Positions 15,849 through 24,648 of a stretch of 35,344 nt of DNA are shown piece by piece (within the stretch, counting starts at the first letter, position 1; every line of letters begins with the position of its first letter). Under the pieces are notes generated by a model. The model saw nothing but the letters and a program-made list of their open reading frames with translations, was not told the origin of the DNA and ran no database searches. This stretch comes from a virus. Both the position numbers and the translations under genes were made by a program. The stretch lies in the IMG/VR virus record IMGVR_UViG_3300028754_000006, positions 1 to 35,344 of that record; one strand, given 5' to 3'.

Positions 15849-16147
15849 TCGAACAGGTCTTCCTCGGTGACGGCGGTGGGTTCACTCACCGGCTGAGTGG
15901 GTCCGATCTTGGTCTTGCGGGTCTTCGGCTTGACCTCACTTGGTGAAGTCGCGTCAGGAGTTGGTGTCGTCGGCGCGTTGGAGAAGCCGACCGCCTGAAA
16001 GCGAGATGCTGGGGCGACGTTGCGTCCCCCGGCCGCATGGTTGATCGCCTTGTCCGTGGCAGGCGTGCCGTAGTAGGCGTTGACCTGCTGCGCCGATTCC
16101 TTGGTGGCGTCGGGCGGGCGGCGGTACGGGTTGTTTGGTTTCGGCAT
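15842..16147 (-). CDS. Small Pro/Thr-rich structural-region protein
   Basis: A 101-residue protein from ATG 16147, with GAGAGGATG about 10 nt upstream. It is largely low-complexity (Pro, Thr, Ala, Asn), with a Lys-rich patch (KPKTRKTK) and an acidic end (EEDLFEW). It lies between the capsid and adaptor genes. A minor capsid-associated or decoration role is possible, but no family is recognised. A weaker copy of the palindromic operator (two mismatches) lies within its coding sequence at 15882-15900. Confidence 0.7.
   Translation of the reverse strand: MPKPNNPYRRPPDATKESAQQVNAYYGTPATDKAINHAAGGRNVAPASRFQAVGFSNAPTTPTPDATSPSEVKPKTRKTKIGPTQPVSEPTAVTEEDLFEW
15882..15900. promoter_or_regulatory. 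Degenerate copy of the 19-bp palindrome
   Basis: TCACTCACCGGCTGAGTGG differs from the consensus CCACTCACCNGGTGAGTGG at two positions, one in each half-site. It lies within codons of the 101-residue gene, so it may be chance or a weak internal site. It is listed for completeness with the stronger copies. Confidence 0.3.
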
Positions 16148-16169
16148 CCCAGCATCCTCTCAGGTGTCA

Positions 16170-16199
16170 GCCCCGGCCCGAGTTGGGACGAGCCGGGGC
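16170..16199 (-). terminator. Stem-loop after the major capsid gene
   Basis: GCCCCGGC and GCCGGGGC form an 8-bp GC stem with a 14-nt loop in the 59-nt gap after the capsid stop (16207). No T-run follows on the minus strand. It may be a partial terminator or an mRNA-stabilising hairpin that keeps capsid expression above the downstream genes, as is common after capsid genes. Confidence 0.5.
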
Positions 16200-16206
16200 C
16201 AACAGG

Positions 16207-17229
16207 TCAGGGCGCCTTGGCGATGCCGGTCAACTTGAAGTTGCGACGCCGGTTGCGGATCGTGGCGTTGCCGTAGGTGGTGATGAACGACACGCGAGCG
16301 TCGATCGCCTCGGCGGTGGCGACGCCAGCAGCGCCGCCACCGGAGACACCGCGCACCGAACCCGAGAGGTTGTCGGTGAACGGCGACTGCGTGAAGTTGC
16401 GGTCCTTGTGGATGACGAGCCCGACATACTCGGAGTTGATCCCGTACATCGTCCCCACCGGGCACTCGGCATCCCACATGATCGGGACGTTCTCGAACAG
16501 CAGGTTGCGGAATCCGAGGTTGGCCTTGTCGGTGTCGGTGTAGCGAACCTGCGGGGTCAGCGTCGACTCGAAGAAGCTGTAGGTCGCGGGATCGGTGAAG
16601 ATCGCATCGACCTGATCGCCACCGCTGTCCGACGTCGCCATCACCGCCGTGCGCATCGCCGCTTCGAGACCGGCCGCGTCGACGGCGCCGACCGCCGCCT
16701 CGTACGACTTCCACCACGTCTCAGTGGCGGGGTCGATCCCACCCACCGGCGTGGTGCTGTCGATCAGCGTGTCGAGCGAGTTCCAGTCGTTGGCGGGGGT
16801 AGCCGAGGCGTAGGTGCCGTACAGCATCCGCGCCATCTTCAACCGCATCGTCATCTCGGACTGCTTGATCTTGGCTTCGAGCAGGTTGATGCGCTGCTCC
16901 TTGCCGGAGTTCTGTGCCTCGTCGAGACCGGAGATGATGATCGTCGAGAACCACTGCTTCCACGGGAAGCGGGCAGCGGTGAGGGCATTCGCAGGCTTGA
17001 CCTGGATGATGTCCCATTCGCCGTAGGTGTCGGCCTGGCCTTCGGCGTAGAGCAACGGCTCGATGATTTCGTAGCCGCCATCCGCGATCCGCACCCGCCC
17101 GTTGGAGAGCAGGTGTTCGAGCAGCGGATTCTTCTTGAAGATGTTGTCGGTGTAGGTGCCACGCACGTTGTGCATGGTCGAGGTCAGGAGTTCGTCCCAG
17201 GTTGCCGGAACGTGTGTGGCGAGAGCCAT
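16207..17229 (-). CDS. Major capsid protein
   Basis: A 340-residue protein from ATG 17229, with a GAAAGGG ribosome binding site 9 nt upstream, one of the best in the window. The N-terminal part (LLTSTMHNVRGTYTDNIFKK, then GGYEIIEPLLYAEG) and the central WKQWFSTIIISGLDEAQN match capsid proteins of podoviruses with an HK97-like fold. The C-terminal half has the expected beta-rich A-domain (DAIFTDPATYSFFESTL, NVPIMWDAECP, GTMYGINSEYVGLVIH). No long delta-domain or cleavage site is obvious, which fits the separate scaffold gene upstream. It forms the icosahedral shell. Confidence 0.87.
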   Translation of the reverse strand: MALATHVPATWDELLTSTMHNVRGTYTDNIFKKNPLLEHLLSNGRVRIADGGYEIIEPLLYAEGQADTYGEWDIIQVKPANALTAARFPWKQWFSTIIISGLDEAQNSGKEQRINLLEAKIKQSEMTMRLKMARMLYGTYASATPANDWNSLDTLIDSTTPVGGIDPATETWWKSYEAAVGAVDAAGLEAAMRTAVMATSDSGGDQVDAIFTDPATYSFFESTLTPQVRYTDTDKANLGFRNLLFENVPIMWDAECPVGTMYGINSEYVGLVIHKDRNFTQSPFTDNLSGSVRGVSGGGAAGVATAEAIDARVSFITTYGNATIRNRRRNFKLTGIAKAP

Positions 17230-17256
17230 CGGTGGTGCCCTTTCGGGTCAGGCCGA

Positions 17257-18120
17257 TCAGCGGTGTCGCGACTCCACTTCGTTGAAAGCCGCTTCGATCG
17301 CTTCTCGGTAGGACGAGTACGACGGATTGGCAGGAGTCGGCGAGCCGCCGTTCACACCAGTTCCGTTGCCGACCACCGCAGCCGCTTGCGCCGCTGCCTC
17401 TTGACGCTGTGCTTCTGTCGCCTGCTGCTGCGCGGCATGTTCCTGCTGCGCTGTCTGCTGGGCTTGGAAAGCCATCGCCTGGTACACCACCGGGAGCATC
17501 TCGATCCCCAGCCCCATTTGCATGGTCTGGCCCACGACCGCCCTGATCTGATCGTCGTTCAATCCGTACTGCTGCTGCAGCCCTGATACCGCACCACGCA
17601 ACTGATCATCAGCTTCGCGCTGGGCGATTCGCTGTTCGAGCGCCAGGCGTGCCTGGCGTTCAACGGCGATTTCGCGTTCCAAGGGATCGTCGTATTCGGG
17701 CTCTGCCTCAGCTTGGGCGGCTGCCTGTTGCTGTGGTGTGAGACCGAGATATTGCTCGATCGTCATCCCCGCCCGTGAGGCGAGAACTTGAATCGTCAAC
17801 CCAGGATTCTGTTGCATTGCCTGGTGGAGTCGCAGTGCGTCTTCCGCTTCTCTGCGTTGCTCCGCCAGTTGTTGGCTGTGGCGTGTGAACGCCGCCTGGC
17901 GTTGATATCCCTGTAGCGCTTCGGACAGTGGGACCGATATTTCCTCACCATCGACCTTGACCTTGACGTGCCTATTGGCAGTCGCGTCGTCGATGTCGAG
18001 ATATTCGGGCTCCGCTGGCGCTTGCGGTGCTTCGGACTGTTCCGGCGAAATCTCGGCTTGTCCGCTTGGCGCGGGACCGCTCTCGACCGGAGCCTCAGAT
18101 GAGGCTGGTGCATCACTCAC
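17257..18120 (-). CDS. Scaffolding protein
   Basis: A 287-residue protein from GTG 18120 with AAAGGGG about 8 nt upstream. It has an acidic Pro/Glu/Ser-rich N-terminus (1-45), a short beta segment (RHVKVKVDGEEISVPLSEAL) and long Gln/Ala/Glu-rich helices (about 70-130 and 145-250). The C-terminus is short and charged (EAIEAAFNEVESRHR) and would be the capsid-binding helix. The position between portal and capsid and this composition fit scaffold proteins that guide procapsid assembly and then leave. There is no protease domain. Confidence 0.8.
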   Translation of the reverse strand: MSDAPASSEAPVESGPAPSGQAEISPEQSEAPQAPAEPEYLDIDDATANRHVKVKVDGEEISVPLSEALQGYQRQAAFTRHSQQLAEQRREAEDALRLHQAMQQNPGLTIQVLASRAGMTIEQYLGLTPQQQAAAQAEAEPEYDDPLEREIAVERQARLALEQRIAQREADDQLRGAVSGLQQQYGLNDDQIRAVVGQTMQMGLGIEMLPVVYQAMAFQAQQTAQQEHAAQQQATEAQRQEAAAQAAAVVGNGTGVNGGSPTPANPSYSSYREAIEAAFNEVESRHR

Positions 18121-18168
18121 GAGTGCCCCTTTGGATTTGTTCGTGGTGAGGCCGGATCATAGCCCAGG

Positions 18169-20025
18169 TCAGTAGGGCGGCATCGCTTCCATCGGCGGCG
18201 CTTGACCGGGCGGCATCATTTCCATGTCCGGCGGTCCTTGCATCATCTCGGGTGGCATCTCGGGTGGCGTCTCCGGCGGGCCTGGCGGCGGCGCGCCGAG
18301 TTGCTGCAACGACTGATCGGCGCCCGGCGGTGGTGTCGGAGGCGGCGGCTGCTGCACGAAACGACCGGCATCCTTGATCCCGAATCCTTTGGAAAGCAGT
18401 TCTTGGTAGAGCGCGGGCATGTTGACGACACCCGCTTCCATGAACGGCATCGAGGCATCGACGATCTGCAGCGCCGACTGACGCCGGAAGGTCTCGTTGC
18501 GCGGCTCGGTCGATCCACCTTGAACCTCGAAGTCGAACTCACCCTTGATCCGATCCTTGTCGAAGTTGACCCAGCCCTTGACCGGCATCGTCACGATCCG
18601 AGCGACCTGATCGCCGGTCGTGTACTGCTGCATCAGCCCGACGACGCGCTCGGCGATTTCGCTCAACACCAGTTCGACCTTGGCGAGACGGTCCTGGGCG
18701 CGGCTGTTGGCGGCGTCCTGGATCATCGCCGCTTCGGTGGCGGTGCGCCTGATCTGCTGCTGTGGCTGGCCACGCGCGTAGTCGCTGACGCCGGACACGC
18801 GATCGAGGTCGTTGCTGATCATCGCCGACTGGTCGAAGAACTCGGCCGGGGTGACGACCGCCGGGACCGGCGCCATCGCTGTCGACGGATCGTCGTCGCC
18901 CTGGACCGGGATGAACACGTTGTCCTTCTCGGACTGCATCGCCTCGACGCCGTCCTGATCGAAGCGATCCCTGGCATACACCCAAGCACGGCGGAACTTC
19001 TTGCGGTAGTTGAACATCTGCGTGCGGGTCTCGTTCAGTTCGAGTTGCAGGGACTCGATCTGGGCGACATCGCCGAGCGGATAGAAGTGGTCGGGGACTT
19101 CGTAGTTGCGCAGCATCACGAACGGATGCCCGAACGCGTACGGCATCTTGGTCGGCTTGATCAGGTACGCCGGGTCGTCGTGGTCGTCGGTGGTGGGCGT
19201 GAACGTGCAGACCTTGTAGCGCCGCAGGTCGTAGAACTCGATCACTTCGCAGAAGCGGATCGCCCCCTCGTTCTGGGGCTTGTCGTTGCTGTCGCGCCCG
19301 TCGCCGTCACTGTTGTCCCAGCGCGACCACGATGAGCCGCTGACCCGCTTGCGTGCCGTCGCTGAGTAGCGGCTGTCGACCTGGACGTCTTGCACTGGAC
19401 GCCACGTCCGCTGGGCGATCCAACGCATCTCCTTGGGGTGGCGTGCATCGGGGTCGACGAACATATCGAAGATGCTGACGCGCTCGATGAACGGCCGATC
19501 CTCGTCCCACTGCAGCATCTCCGATTCGACGTTGCCTTCTCGGTCTTCGCGGTCGTCGATGCCTTCTTCGTCTCCGGCATCGTTGGCGTCGGGCGTGTCG
19601 GTCTCGGCCTTCTTGACTTCTGGCTTCTTCGTCCACTTGTAGCCGCACTTCACCCAGCCGTGCCCGGCGAGCAGCCAGTCGAGGATCGCCAGGCGGAACT
19701 CACGCTGGTAGTCGTAGGTCCGCCACAGCCAGTTCAGCACTTCTTCGGTGATGATCGCGGTGAAGCCGGACTCGGGGTTGCGGGCGTTGACGACGAAGCG
19801 CGGGTTGTTGATCGCCACTGCCGGGGCCATCACGTTGATCGTGGCGAACACCATGTTGACGACGAGTGCATCGGTGGTCGGATTGCCATCGAGGTAGCGC
19901 CCTTGGTACAGGTCGATGTAGCGCTTCCACGAGTCGTCGTAGTTGGTGGTCTTCGATGTCCGCCAGTTCTTCGAGCGTGCCAACTCGTTCTGATAGAAGC
20001 GCAGCAGTTCGGTCTGGGTCTTCAT
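18169..20025 (-). CDS. Portal protein
   Basis: A 618-residue protein; ATG 20025 overlaps the upstream stop (ATGA). The N-terminal part (DDSWKRYIDLYQGRY, then ALVVNMVFATINVMAPAVAI and NNPRFVVNARNPES) is the typical opening of podovirus portals. A long helical stem follows, then the C-terminal RRTATEAAMIQDAANSRAQDR helix and a Pro/Met-rich tail (about 555-618). Twelve copies would form the vertex through which DNA is packaged and ejected. It is followed by scaffold and capsid genes as expected. The low-complexity tail could be flexible or form the barrel end. Confidence 0.88.
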   Translation of the reverse strand: MKTQTELLRFYQNELARSKNWRTSKTTNYDDSWKRYIDLYQGRYLDGNPTTDALVVNMVFATINVMAPAVAINNPRFVVNARNPESGFTAIITEEVLNWLWRTYDYQREFRLAILDWLLAGHGWVKCGYKWTKKPEVKKAETDTPDANDAGDEEGIDDREDREGNVESEMLQWDEDRPFIERVSIFDMFVDPDARHPKEMRWIAQRTWRPVQDVQVDSRYSATARKRVSGSSWSRWDNSDGDGRDSNDKPQNEGAIRFCEVIEFYDLRRYKVCTFTPTTDDHDDPAYLIKPTKMPYAFGHPFVMLRNYEVPDHFYPLGDVAQIESLQLELNETRTQMFNYRKKFRRAWVYARDRFDQDGVEAMQSEKDNVFIPVQGDDDPSTAMAPVPAVVTPAEFFDQSAMISNDLDRVSGVSDYARGQPQQQIRRTATEAAMIQDAANSRAQDRLAKVELVLSEIAERVVGLMQQYTTGDQVARIVTMPVKGWVNFDKDRIKGEFDFEVQGGSTEPRNETFRRQSALQIVDASMPFMEAGVVNMPALYQELLSKGFGIKDAGRFVQQPPPPTPPPGADQSLQQLGAPPPGPPETPPEMPPEMMQGPPDMEMMPPGQAPPMEAMPPY

Positions 20026-20234
20026 GATTCGCCCCGTTCGATCTTTGGGTTACGCGCCAACTCGCGCTCGTTGTCGGTACCGAGATGCTCGCGCAGGAAC
20101 TCGCCCTTGGTTGTGTGCCAGCCCCCGTGGCCGACGAGTGCTCCGCCGCGGAAGCCGAAGCCGACGCTGCTTATCCGGCAACGGAAGCACTCGTCCCGGC
20201 CAGGTTCAGCCGGTTTGCCACAGGCGCAGTTCAC
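20022..20234 (-). CDS. Small Cys-rich protein upstream of portal
   Basis: A 70-residue protein. The chosen GTG at 20234 overlaps the preceding stop as GTGA, the coupling used by most genes here; a GTG at 20261 would add nine residues. The N-terminus has C-A-C-G...C-F-R-C-R (C-x-C-x10-C-x2-C), a probable zinc site. The remainder is Gly/Arg/Glu-rich without further motif. It lies directly before the portal gene. The function is unknown. Confidence 0.65.
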   Translation of the reverse strand: MNCACGKPAEPGRDECFRCRISSVGFGFRGGALVGHGGWHTTKGEFLREHLGTDNERELARNPKIERGES

Positions 20235-20911
20235 TCCACGCCGGTTTGCTGATCGAGCCACGACACGAGTGTGGCCCGGTTCCGTCCCTGGCGCTCACGA
20301 TCGAGCAACGCCTGGATGACGTTGTCACGATTGTCGTCGTCGGGCAGCCCGTTGACGTAGGCCTTGACCTCGTCGATGGTGCCATCGAGCGGGTCCTGCA
20401 CGGGGTCATCGGTGCCGGGCGCGGTCGTGGTGCGCTCGGACAGCAACAGCGGGGTCCCATCGGGCGGCGTCGCGTATTCGCCGCTGTAGCCGGTGTACGT
20501 CACCGTGTAGTCGAAGTAGCCGGTCTGGCTGCTGACGGCGGTGATCTTGTACTCGACCCACTTGCTGGTGTCGTCGCGGTAGTAGATGCGCAGCGGATCA
20601 TTGACCGCCCAGGTGGCGGTCGGATCGTTGCCTTGCGACACGGTCTTGCTGACGAACACATGCGTCACCGTGGACGGCTGCACGTTGTTGACGCGGACCT
20701 CGCCCGCGAGGATGCCCGCCGCTGCCAGCCCGGTGTCGAACAGCCAGACCGCGAACGGAATCGCCGTGCCCGCACCAGTGCCCGGCCACAGCTTGCTGCC
20801 CCAGTTGATCCCTAGTGGCGGATTCTCGCGAGTCGACCACCGCCGCTGCGGCTTCTGATGCTTGCCTTTCGCGATCGGGCGTTGATGGCGCTGGATGCGG
20901 GTCTTGGCCAT
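20231..20911 (-). CDS. Hypothetical protein with beta-rich middle
   Basis: A 226-residue protein; ATG 20911 is coupled to the previous stop (TGATG). The first 35 residues are very basic (MAKTRIQRHQRPIAKGKHQK). The centre (about 80-165) is beta-rich with repeated aromatic and Thr pairs (KWVEYKITAVSSQTGYFDYT). The C-terminal third is helical and charged. The composition suggests a minor head or decoration protein with a nucleic-acid-facing basic end. No family was recognised; the call comes from its place between terminase and portal. Confidence 0.7.
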   Translation of the reverse strand: MAKTRIQRHQRPIAKGKHQKPQRRWSTRENPPLGINWGSKLWPGTGAGTAIPFAVWLFDTGLAAAGILAGEVRVNNVQPSTVTHVFVSKTVSQGNDPTATWAVNDPLRIYYRDDTSKWVEYKITAVSSQTGYFDYTVTYTGYSGEYATPPDGTPLLLSERTTTAPGTDDPVQDPLDGTIDEVKAYVNGLPDDDNRDNVIQALLDRERQGRNRATLVSWLDQQTGVE

Positions 20912-21345
20912 CAGCGCTCAGTGTCCTTGGTGGTCGAGCGCGAACGCGACTGGGCCTGGACGCGGGGCTTGGTCTTGCCGCGATTGTCGACGCGAGGATC
21001 GCGACCGTTCTCGTCGACGTCGCTGGGACGGACGGGCTCGTCGGAGACGTCGGCCTCGTCGGCGGGACGGTCCTTCAACCCTTCGGCGGCATCGGCCAGT
21101 TCCTGACGGATTTCCTCGCCTTCCCCACGCTCGGTGCGCTCTGCCAGTTGCTGAGAGCTATAGGGGCTGACGATGATGTTGTCGTCGGGCCCGACATCCG
21201 GGTTGTCCAACGACCGCTCGCCCTGGAACTCACGCAGGGCGTCGGCTGATGCGTCGTACCCTTCACGCGCGTCGCCACGCAGTTCCGCGCTGCGCTCAAC
21301 GTCAGCGGTGCTGGCCTGGTCCTGATCCCTCTTGCTTGTTGCCAT
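20911..21345 (-). CDS. Acidic low-complexity structural-region protein
   Basis: A 144-residue protein. ATG 21345 is chosen over an in-frame GTG at 21381 because AAGGAGG, the strongest ribosome binding site seen in the window, sits 8 nt before it. It is rich in Asp, Glu, Arg and Ser, with almost no hydrophobic core. The region ELADAAEGLKDRPADEADVSDEPVRP is acidic and the C-terminus is basic (KTKPRVQAQSRSRSTTK). It is likely disordered, and may act as a small scaffold or internal protein. No family is recognised. Confidence 0.75.
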   Translation of the reverse strand: MATSKRDQDQASTADVERSAELRGDAREGYDASADALREFQGERSLDNPDVGPDDNIIVSPYSSQQLAERTERGEGEEIRQELADAAEGLKDRPADEADVSDEPVRPSDVDENGRDPRVDNRGKTKPRVQAQSRSRSTTKDTER

Positions 21346-21377
21346 CTTGGTGGCCTCCTTGGTTGGGTTGGATTCTC

Positions 21378-23012
21378 TCACTTGGGGCGGACTGCGAATG
21401 CGCCTATCGGATCGCGGTCCTTGGTGATCGACTTGCTGCGCTTTCCACTGATCACGTCACTGAACGATTCCCCGAACGTCTGACGTTCCCACCATCCGAC
21501 CGAACCCGAGGGTGGGTCGCGCTTGGGGACGAACTCCGCGAACCACACGTACTTCAACATCTGCACTGCGATCGCCAAGCTGATCACACGGTCATCGAAC
21601 GGCGAGCCGGTCATCTTGCCCTTGTCGGTGCGCACGAACGTGCGTAGCTCTGCCAGTGTCTCGGCATCGTGCAAGACCAGCTTGCCTTCCGGGCGCAGTT
21701 CCTTCGCCAACTCGTCAATCATCAGCGGCTTGGTGACCTGCGTAGTGTGGAACCCCAACACGTCTGTGGGGACTGAGTGTTTGTACTTCGGGGAGCGCTC
21801 GTAATAGATCGGGTGGTAGCGCGCACGTTGGATCGCCTTCAACACGGTCAGACCGTGGTTGTTCGATTCGACCCCGAGCAGGGCCTGGCGATAGAAGCGC
21901 CCGAGCGGGACGAGTACGTCGGTGCCGAACAGGTCGGGGTCGATGGTGCCGTGCCAGTGAGCGACGACTTCACCATTGCGGGCGTTGATGACGTGAGCCG
22001 AGGCTTTGTCACTGTGCTCCAAGCCTTGCGACGGGTCGGCGCCGACAACGTAACGGTCAGCTTCTTCGGGCCAAGCCCAGATGCGGAGGGCACCCCCATC
22101 TTCTACGAAGCGCAGTTCTCGGGTGAGGTATCCGCGTGTGAGTGGGTTGCTCGACTCAATCTCACGCAGCATCCGCAGATCGAAGACAGGCCGTCCTGAT
22201 TTCAGGAACGCGTCTTCGGGATTGTCGGGATACTCCTGCGCCATCTGCCAGTCGGGTAGTTCCGCCGATCGGGCGTCGTACCAATCCTGGTCGCGACCGT
22301 TGGCCGACCACGGGAAGAATAGGGGTTCGAAACGATTGTTGCCGCTGATCGCTTCCCCCCACAGACGATGGAACAGGTTGCCTTCCCCGTTGGCGGTGGA
22401 GAGCATGATGATGCGACCACCGACATCCGCGACGGGCTCGATCGCGCCCCACGCTTCCTCGCTGTTGGGGAGGAATGCGAGTTCGTCTACGACGACGAGG
22501 TACGCCGACTCACCACGGGCGGGATCAGACGCCGAGGGCAGTGACTCGATGTAGCTGTTGTTGGTGAACGTGAACGTGGTCAGCGTCTGATTGATCGGAC
22601 CGCCACGGAACTTCATCCACTCCGGCAGGAACTGGTAGCCGTACTTGGCTTTCGTCAACAGCTTGATCGCTTCCCGCTCGGTGCGCGACAGCATCAGCAC
22701 CGAGCGATCGGAGTAGAAGAACGTCAGCCAGAACGCGTACGCCGCGATCAGTGTCGAGAACCCGATCTGGCGTGCTTTCAGGATCAGGCTGTAGCGATAG
22801 TTGAGCCACGAGTGGACGGTCTCGACCTGGGCTTCGAACAACTCGAACTTGATCCGCCCCTTGTCGGGGTGACGGATGAACCAGTAGTGCTCACAGAAGT
22901 ACAGGAAGCCTGCGAGCAACTTGTCGGGATCGTCGGTCTTGGGCGCGCATCGCCGCCACTGCTTCTCGTTCCAGATTTCCTCGAACGAATAGTCGTCTTC
23001 GAGGATCGTCAC
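21378..23012 (-). CDS. Terminase large subunit
   Basis: A 544-residue packaging motor. The ATPase domain has a terminase Walker A variant, KARQIGFST (K79-T87), and a Walker B YLVVVDE with D176 and E177. The C-terminal RNase H-like nuclease has D326 in VVGADPSQG, E382 in GVESNNHG, and D473/D474 in SPFDDRVISLA, the three expected acidic metal ligands. It cleaves concatemeric phage DNA and pumps it through the portal. Start GTG 23012 overlaps the upstream stop as GTGA. The small subunit is at 26111-26557, separated by the fibre genes, which is an unusual split. Confidence 0.97.
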   Translation of the reverse strand: MTILEDDYSFEEIWNEKQWRRCAPKTDDPDKLLAGFLYFCEHYWFIRHPDKGRIKFELFEAQVETVHSWLNYRYSLILKARQIGFSTLIAAYAFWLTFFYSDRSVLMLSRTEREAIKLLTKAKYGYQFLPEWMKFRGGPINQTLTTFTFTNNSYIESLPSASDPARGESAYLVVVDELAFLPNSEEAWGAIEPVADVGGRIIMLSTANGEGNLFHRLWGEAISGNNRFEPLFFPWSANGRDQDWYDARSAELPDWQMAQEYPDNPEDAFLKSGRPVFDLRMLREIESSNPLTRGYLTRELRFVEDGGALRIWAWPEEADRYVVGADPSQGLEHSDKASAHVINARNGEVVAHWHGTIDPDLFGTDVLVPLGRFYRQALLGVESNNHGLTVLKAIQRARYHPIYYERSPKYKHSVPTDVLGFHTTQVTKPLMIDELAKELRPEGKLVLHDAETLAELRTFVRTDKGKMTGSPFDDRVISLAIAVQMLKYVWFAEFVPKRDPPSGSVGWWERQTFGESFSDVISGKRSKSITKDRDPIGAFAVRPK

Positions 23013-23314
23013 GGCGTCGGATCGGGAGGCCAGTTGGCGACGACGGCTGACGTGATCGCTCCGTCACTGACCACGTCGTCATCGTGACCGGGAGCGCCAC
23101 GACCGTTGGCAATGCCAGTCTCGTACGCGACCTGTACCGCTTGCGCCACAGCCCAATGCATCGGTGTCATCCCCACCGTCCCGTTGCGCACCTGCTGCGC
23201 GAAGACGGTGTCCATCAGGTCCGGGTTGTTGGTCGCCTCACCGTAGGCCGCGGCCTGGACGCGCTTCTGCAGGTCGGGATCGTTCGCCGCTTGCGAGACG
23301 ATGTTGAAACTCAT
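23009..23314 (-). CDS. Conserved-type small phage protein
   Basis: A 101-residue protein from ATG 23314, overlapping the end of the S74 spike gene by 4 nt. It begins SFNIVSQAANDPDLQKRVQAAAYGEA and has HWAVAQAVQVAYETGIANGRGAPG, followed by an acidic GHDDDVVSDGAI segment. From memory, this arrangement recurs in small, uncharacterised tail-region proteins of actinophages. The helical N-terminus and the hydrophilic C-terminus give no enzymatic clue. It may act in tail-fibre assembly, given the neighbours. Confidence 0.8.
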   Translation of the reverse strand: MSFNIVSQAANDPDLQKRVQAAAYGEATNNPDLMDTVFAQQVRNGTVGMTPMHWAVAQAVQVAYETGIANGRGAPGHDDDVVSDGAITSAVVANWPPDPTP

Positions 23315-24648
23315 AGCAATGCCTCCAACATTTCGATGCGCTTGGTCAATTGTTGAACGTGATCAAGCAGGGCGACGGTGACCTGCGCGTAGTCGATGCC
23401 CATGCAGTTGCCGTCGATGTCATGGCTGACCGCGGACGGCAACACCTTCTCGACTTCCTCGGCGATCATGCCGAGCCGCTCGCGTATTCCCTCATGGCCG
23501 AGAATGCCGATCTGCGGCGCGTGCTGCCAACGCTCAGGCGTGTACTCGTCGTCGCCATCGAGGGGGACGATCCGCAACGCTGGCACCTTTGGTCGGAACG
23601 CCACCGGCCGCAGCGACATCACGTCCGGCACCGCTACGACATCGTCCCACGGGTCGCGTACGACGATCGGTGCCACACGTTCACGCAACGAGCGCACGTC
23701 GCGCTTGGCGGTGATCGTCGAGTTCGTCTCGAACGCCGACGCCGCGACCGGGGCGTAGCCACTGAGCGCGCTGTTCGTGATCTTGACTCGCTCGCCGTTC
23801 GCCCCCGCCGCAACAACCTGGGGAGCGACGCCGGGCGAATGCAGCACAAGGCGCGCTTGCTGATTGCCGTCCAATGTCGGGTAAGCGAGGAAGTGCCCGT
23901 TGGGCCAGTTGTAGTCAGGTGGGTGGTAGCTCGACGTGATACCGCGCACGGCGTTGAGACGGGCGGCGTCCATCGTCATCGACGCCGCGCCACCGCCCAC
24001 CGTGCGCCAGTAGTGGACGCTTCCGTCGTAGTAGCAAGCACCCTTGGAGTTCATGTGCAGGTAGGTGTTGTCGGACTCCATCGTCGGTCCAGCCGTGGAA
24101 CCAAACTGCAGCCGCTTGAACACCTGCACGGTCTGGGCGTCGGCGGAAACCAATAACCCGAGCCGACCATTGGCGATCTGGAAGATCGCGAAGTCTTTGA
24201 CTCCGGTGCCATTGAAATCCTGCAGCAACTGCCAGCCGCTACCGAGACTGATTGCAGCCCGTCGCGACGTGGCATGGATGGATTCGGCCGACGTGATTCC
24301 GCGTGGATAGGGCTGCGCATCGCCGCCGCCGATGATGACCTCGCCGCCCCACGTATTGAGGTTGAGCGCGATGTTCGCACCTGCCGCTGTGCGAGCCTGG
24401 ATGGCTTGGGGTGCGAGCATCAGCCGATTGGCCTGGCCGATCGTCAGCGCGTGGATCAGCGACGAGGCGCTGATGATCGTCGGATCGGTCAACCACAGCT
24501 TCGGCAGCGTGGTATCCCAAATCGCGTCGCTCAACGTCGCTGACTGCTTGACGAGAATGTCGCCGAGCACGCCACCGGGCGGTAGCGGTCCACCACCGAC
24601 ACCAACGTCGACCCATGTGCCACCGCTGCGAACTTTCAGGACACCCAT
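23311..24648 (-). CDS. Tail spike/fibre with peptidase S74 intramolecular chaperone domain
   Basis: A 445-residue protein from ATG 24648 (TGATG coupling; an upstream in-frame start only reads into the previous gene). The N-terminus begins VLKVRSGGTWVDVG, a short fibre-attachment strand. A beta-rich shaft follows, with repeats of fibre type (about 60-300). The C-terminal approximately 125 residues match the S74 chaperone: K-R-D-V-R-S-L-R-E-R-V, then MSLRPVAFRPK, GMIAEEVEKVLP, GIDYAQVTVALLDHVQQL and a final coiled coil. This domain trimerises the fibre and often cleaves itself off. It is probably a receptor-binding fibre or spike. Confidence 0.88.
   Translation of the reverse strand: MGVLKVRSGGTWVDVGVGGGPLPPGGVLGDILVKQSATLSDAIWDTTLPKLWLTDPTIISASSLIHALTIGQANRLMLAPQAIQARTAAGANIALNLNTWGGEVIIGGGDAQPYPRGITSAESIHATSRRAAISLGSGWQLLQDFNGTGVKDFAIFQIANGRLGLLVSADAQTVQVFKRLQFGSTAGPTMESDNTYLHMNSKGACYYDGSVHYWRTVGGGAASMTMDAARLNAVRGITSSYHPPDYNWPNGHFLAYPTLDGNQQARLVLHSPGVAPQVVAAGANGERVKITNSALSGYAPVAASAFETNSTITAKRDVRSLRERVAPIVVRDPWDDVVAVPDVMSLRPVAFRPKVPALRIVPLDGDDEYTPERWQHAPQIGILGHEGIRERLGMIAEEVEKVLPSAVSHDIDGNCMGIDYAQVTVALLDHVQQLTKRIEMLEALL

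Noticed and set aside
16135-19335. Plus-strand open frames of 483 and 377 codons
   Set aside because: Antisense to capsid, scaffold and portal genes, which have clear family features, ribosome binding sites and overlapping starts.
22134-22146. Extra GTGAGTGG half-site inside the large terminase gene
   Set aside because: No opposing half-site, so probably chance in coding sequence.
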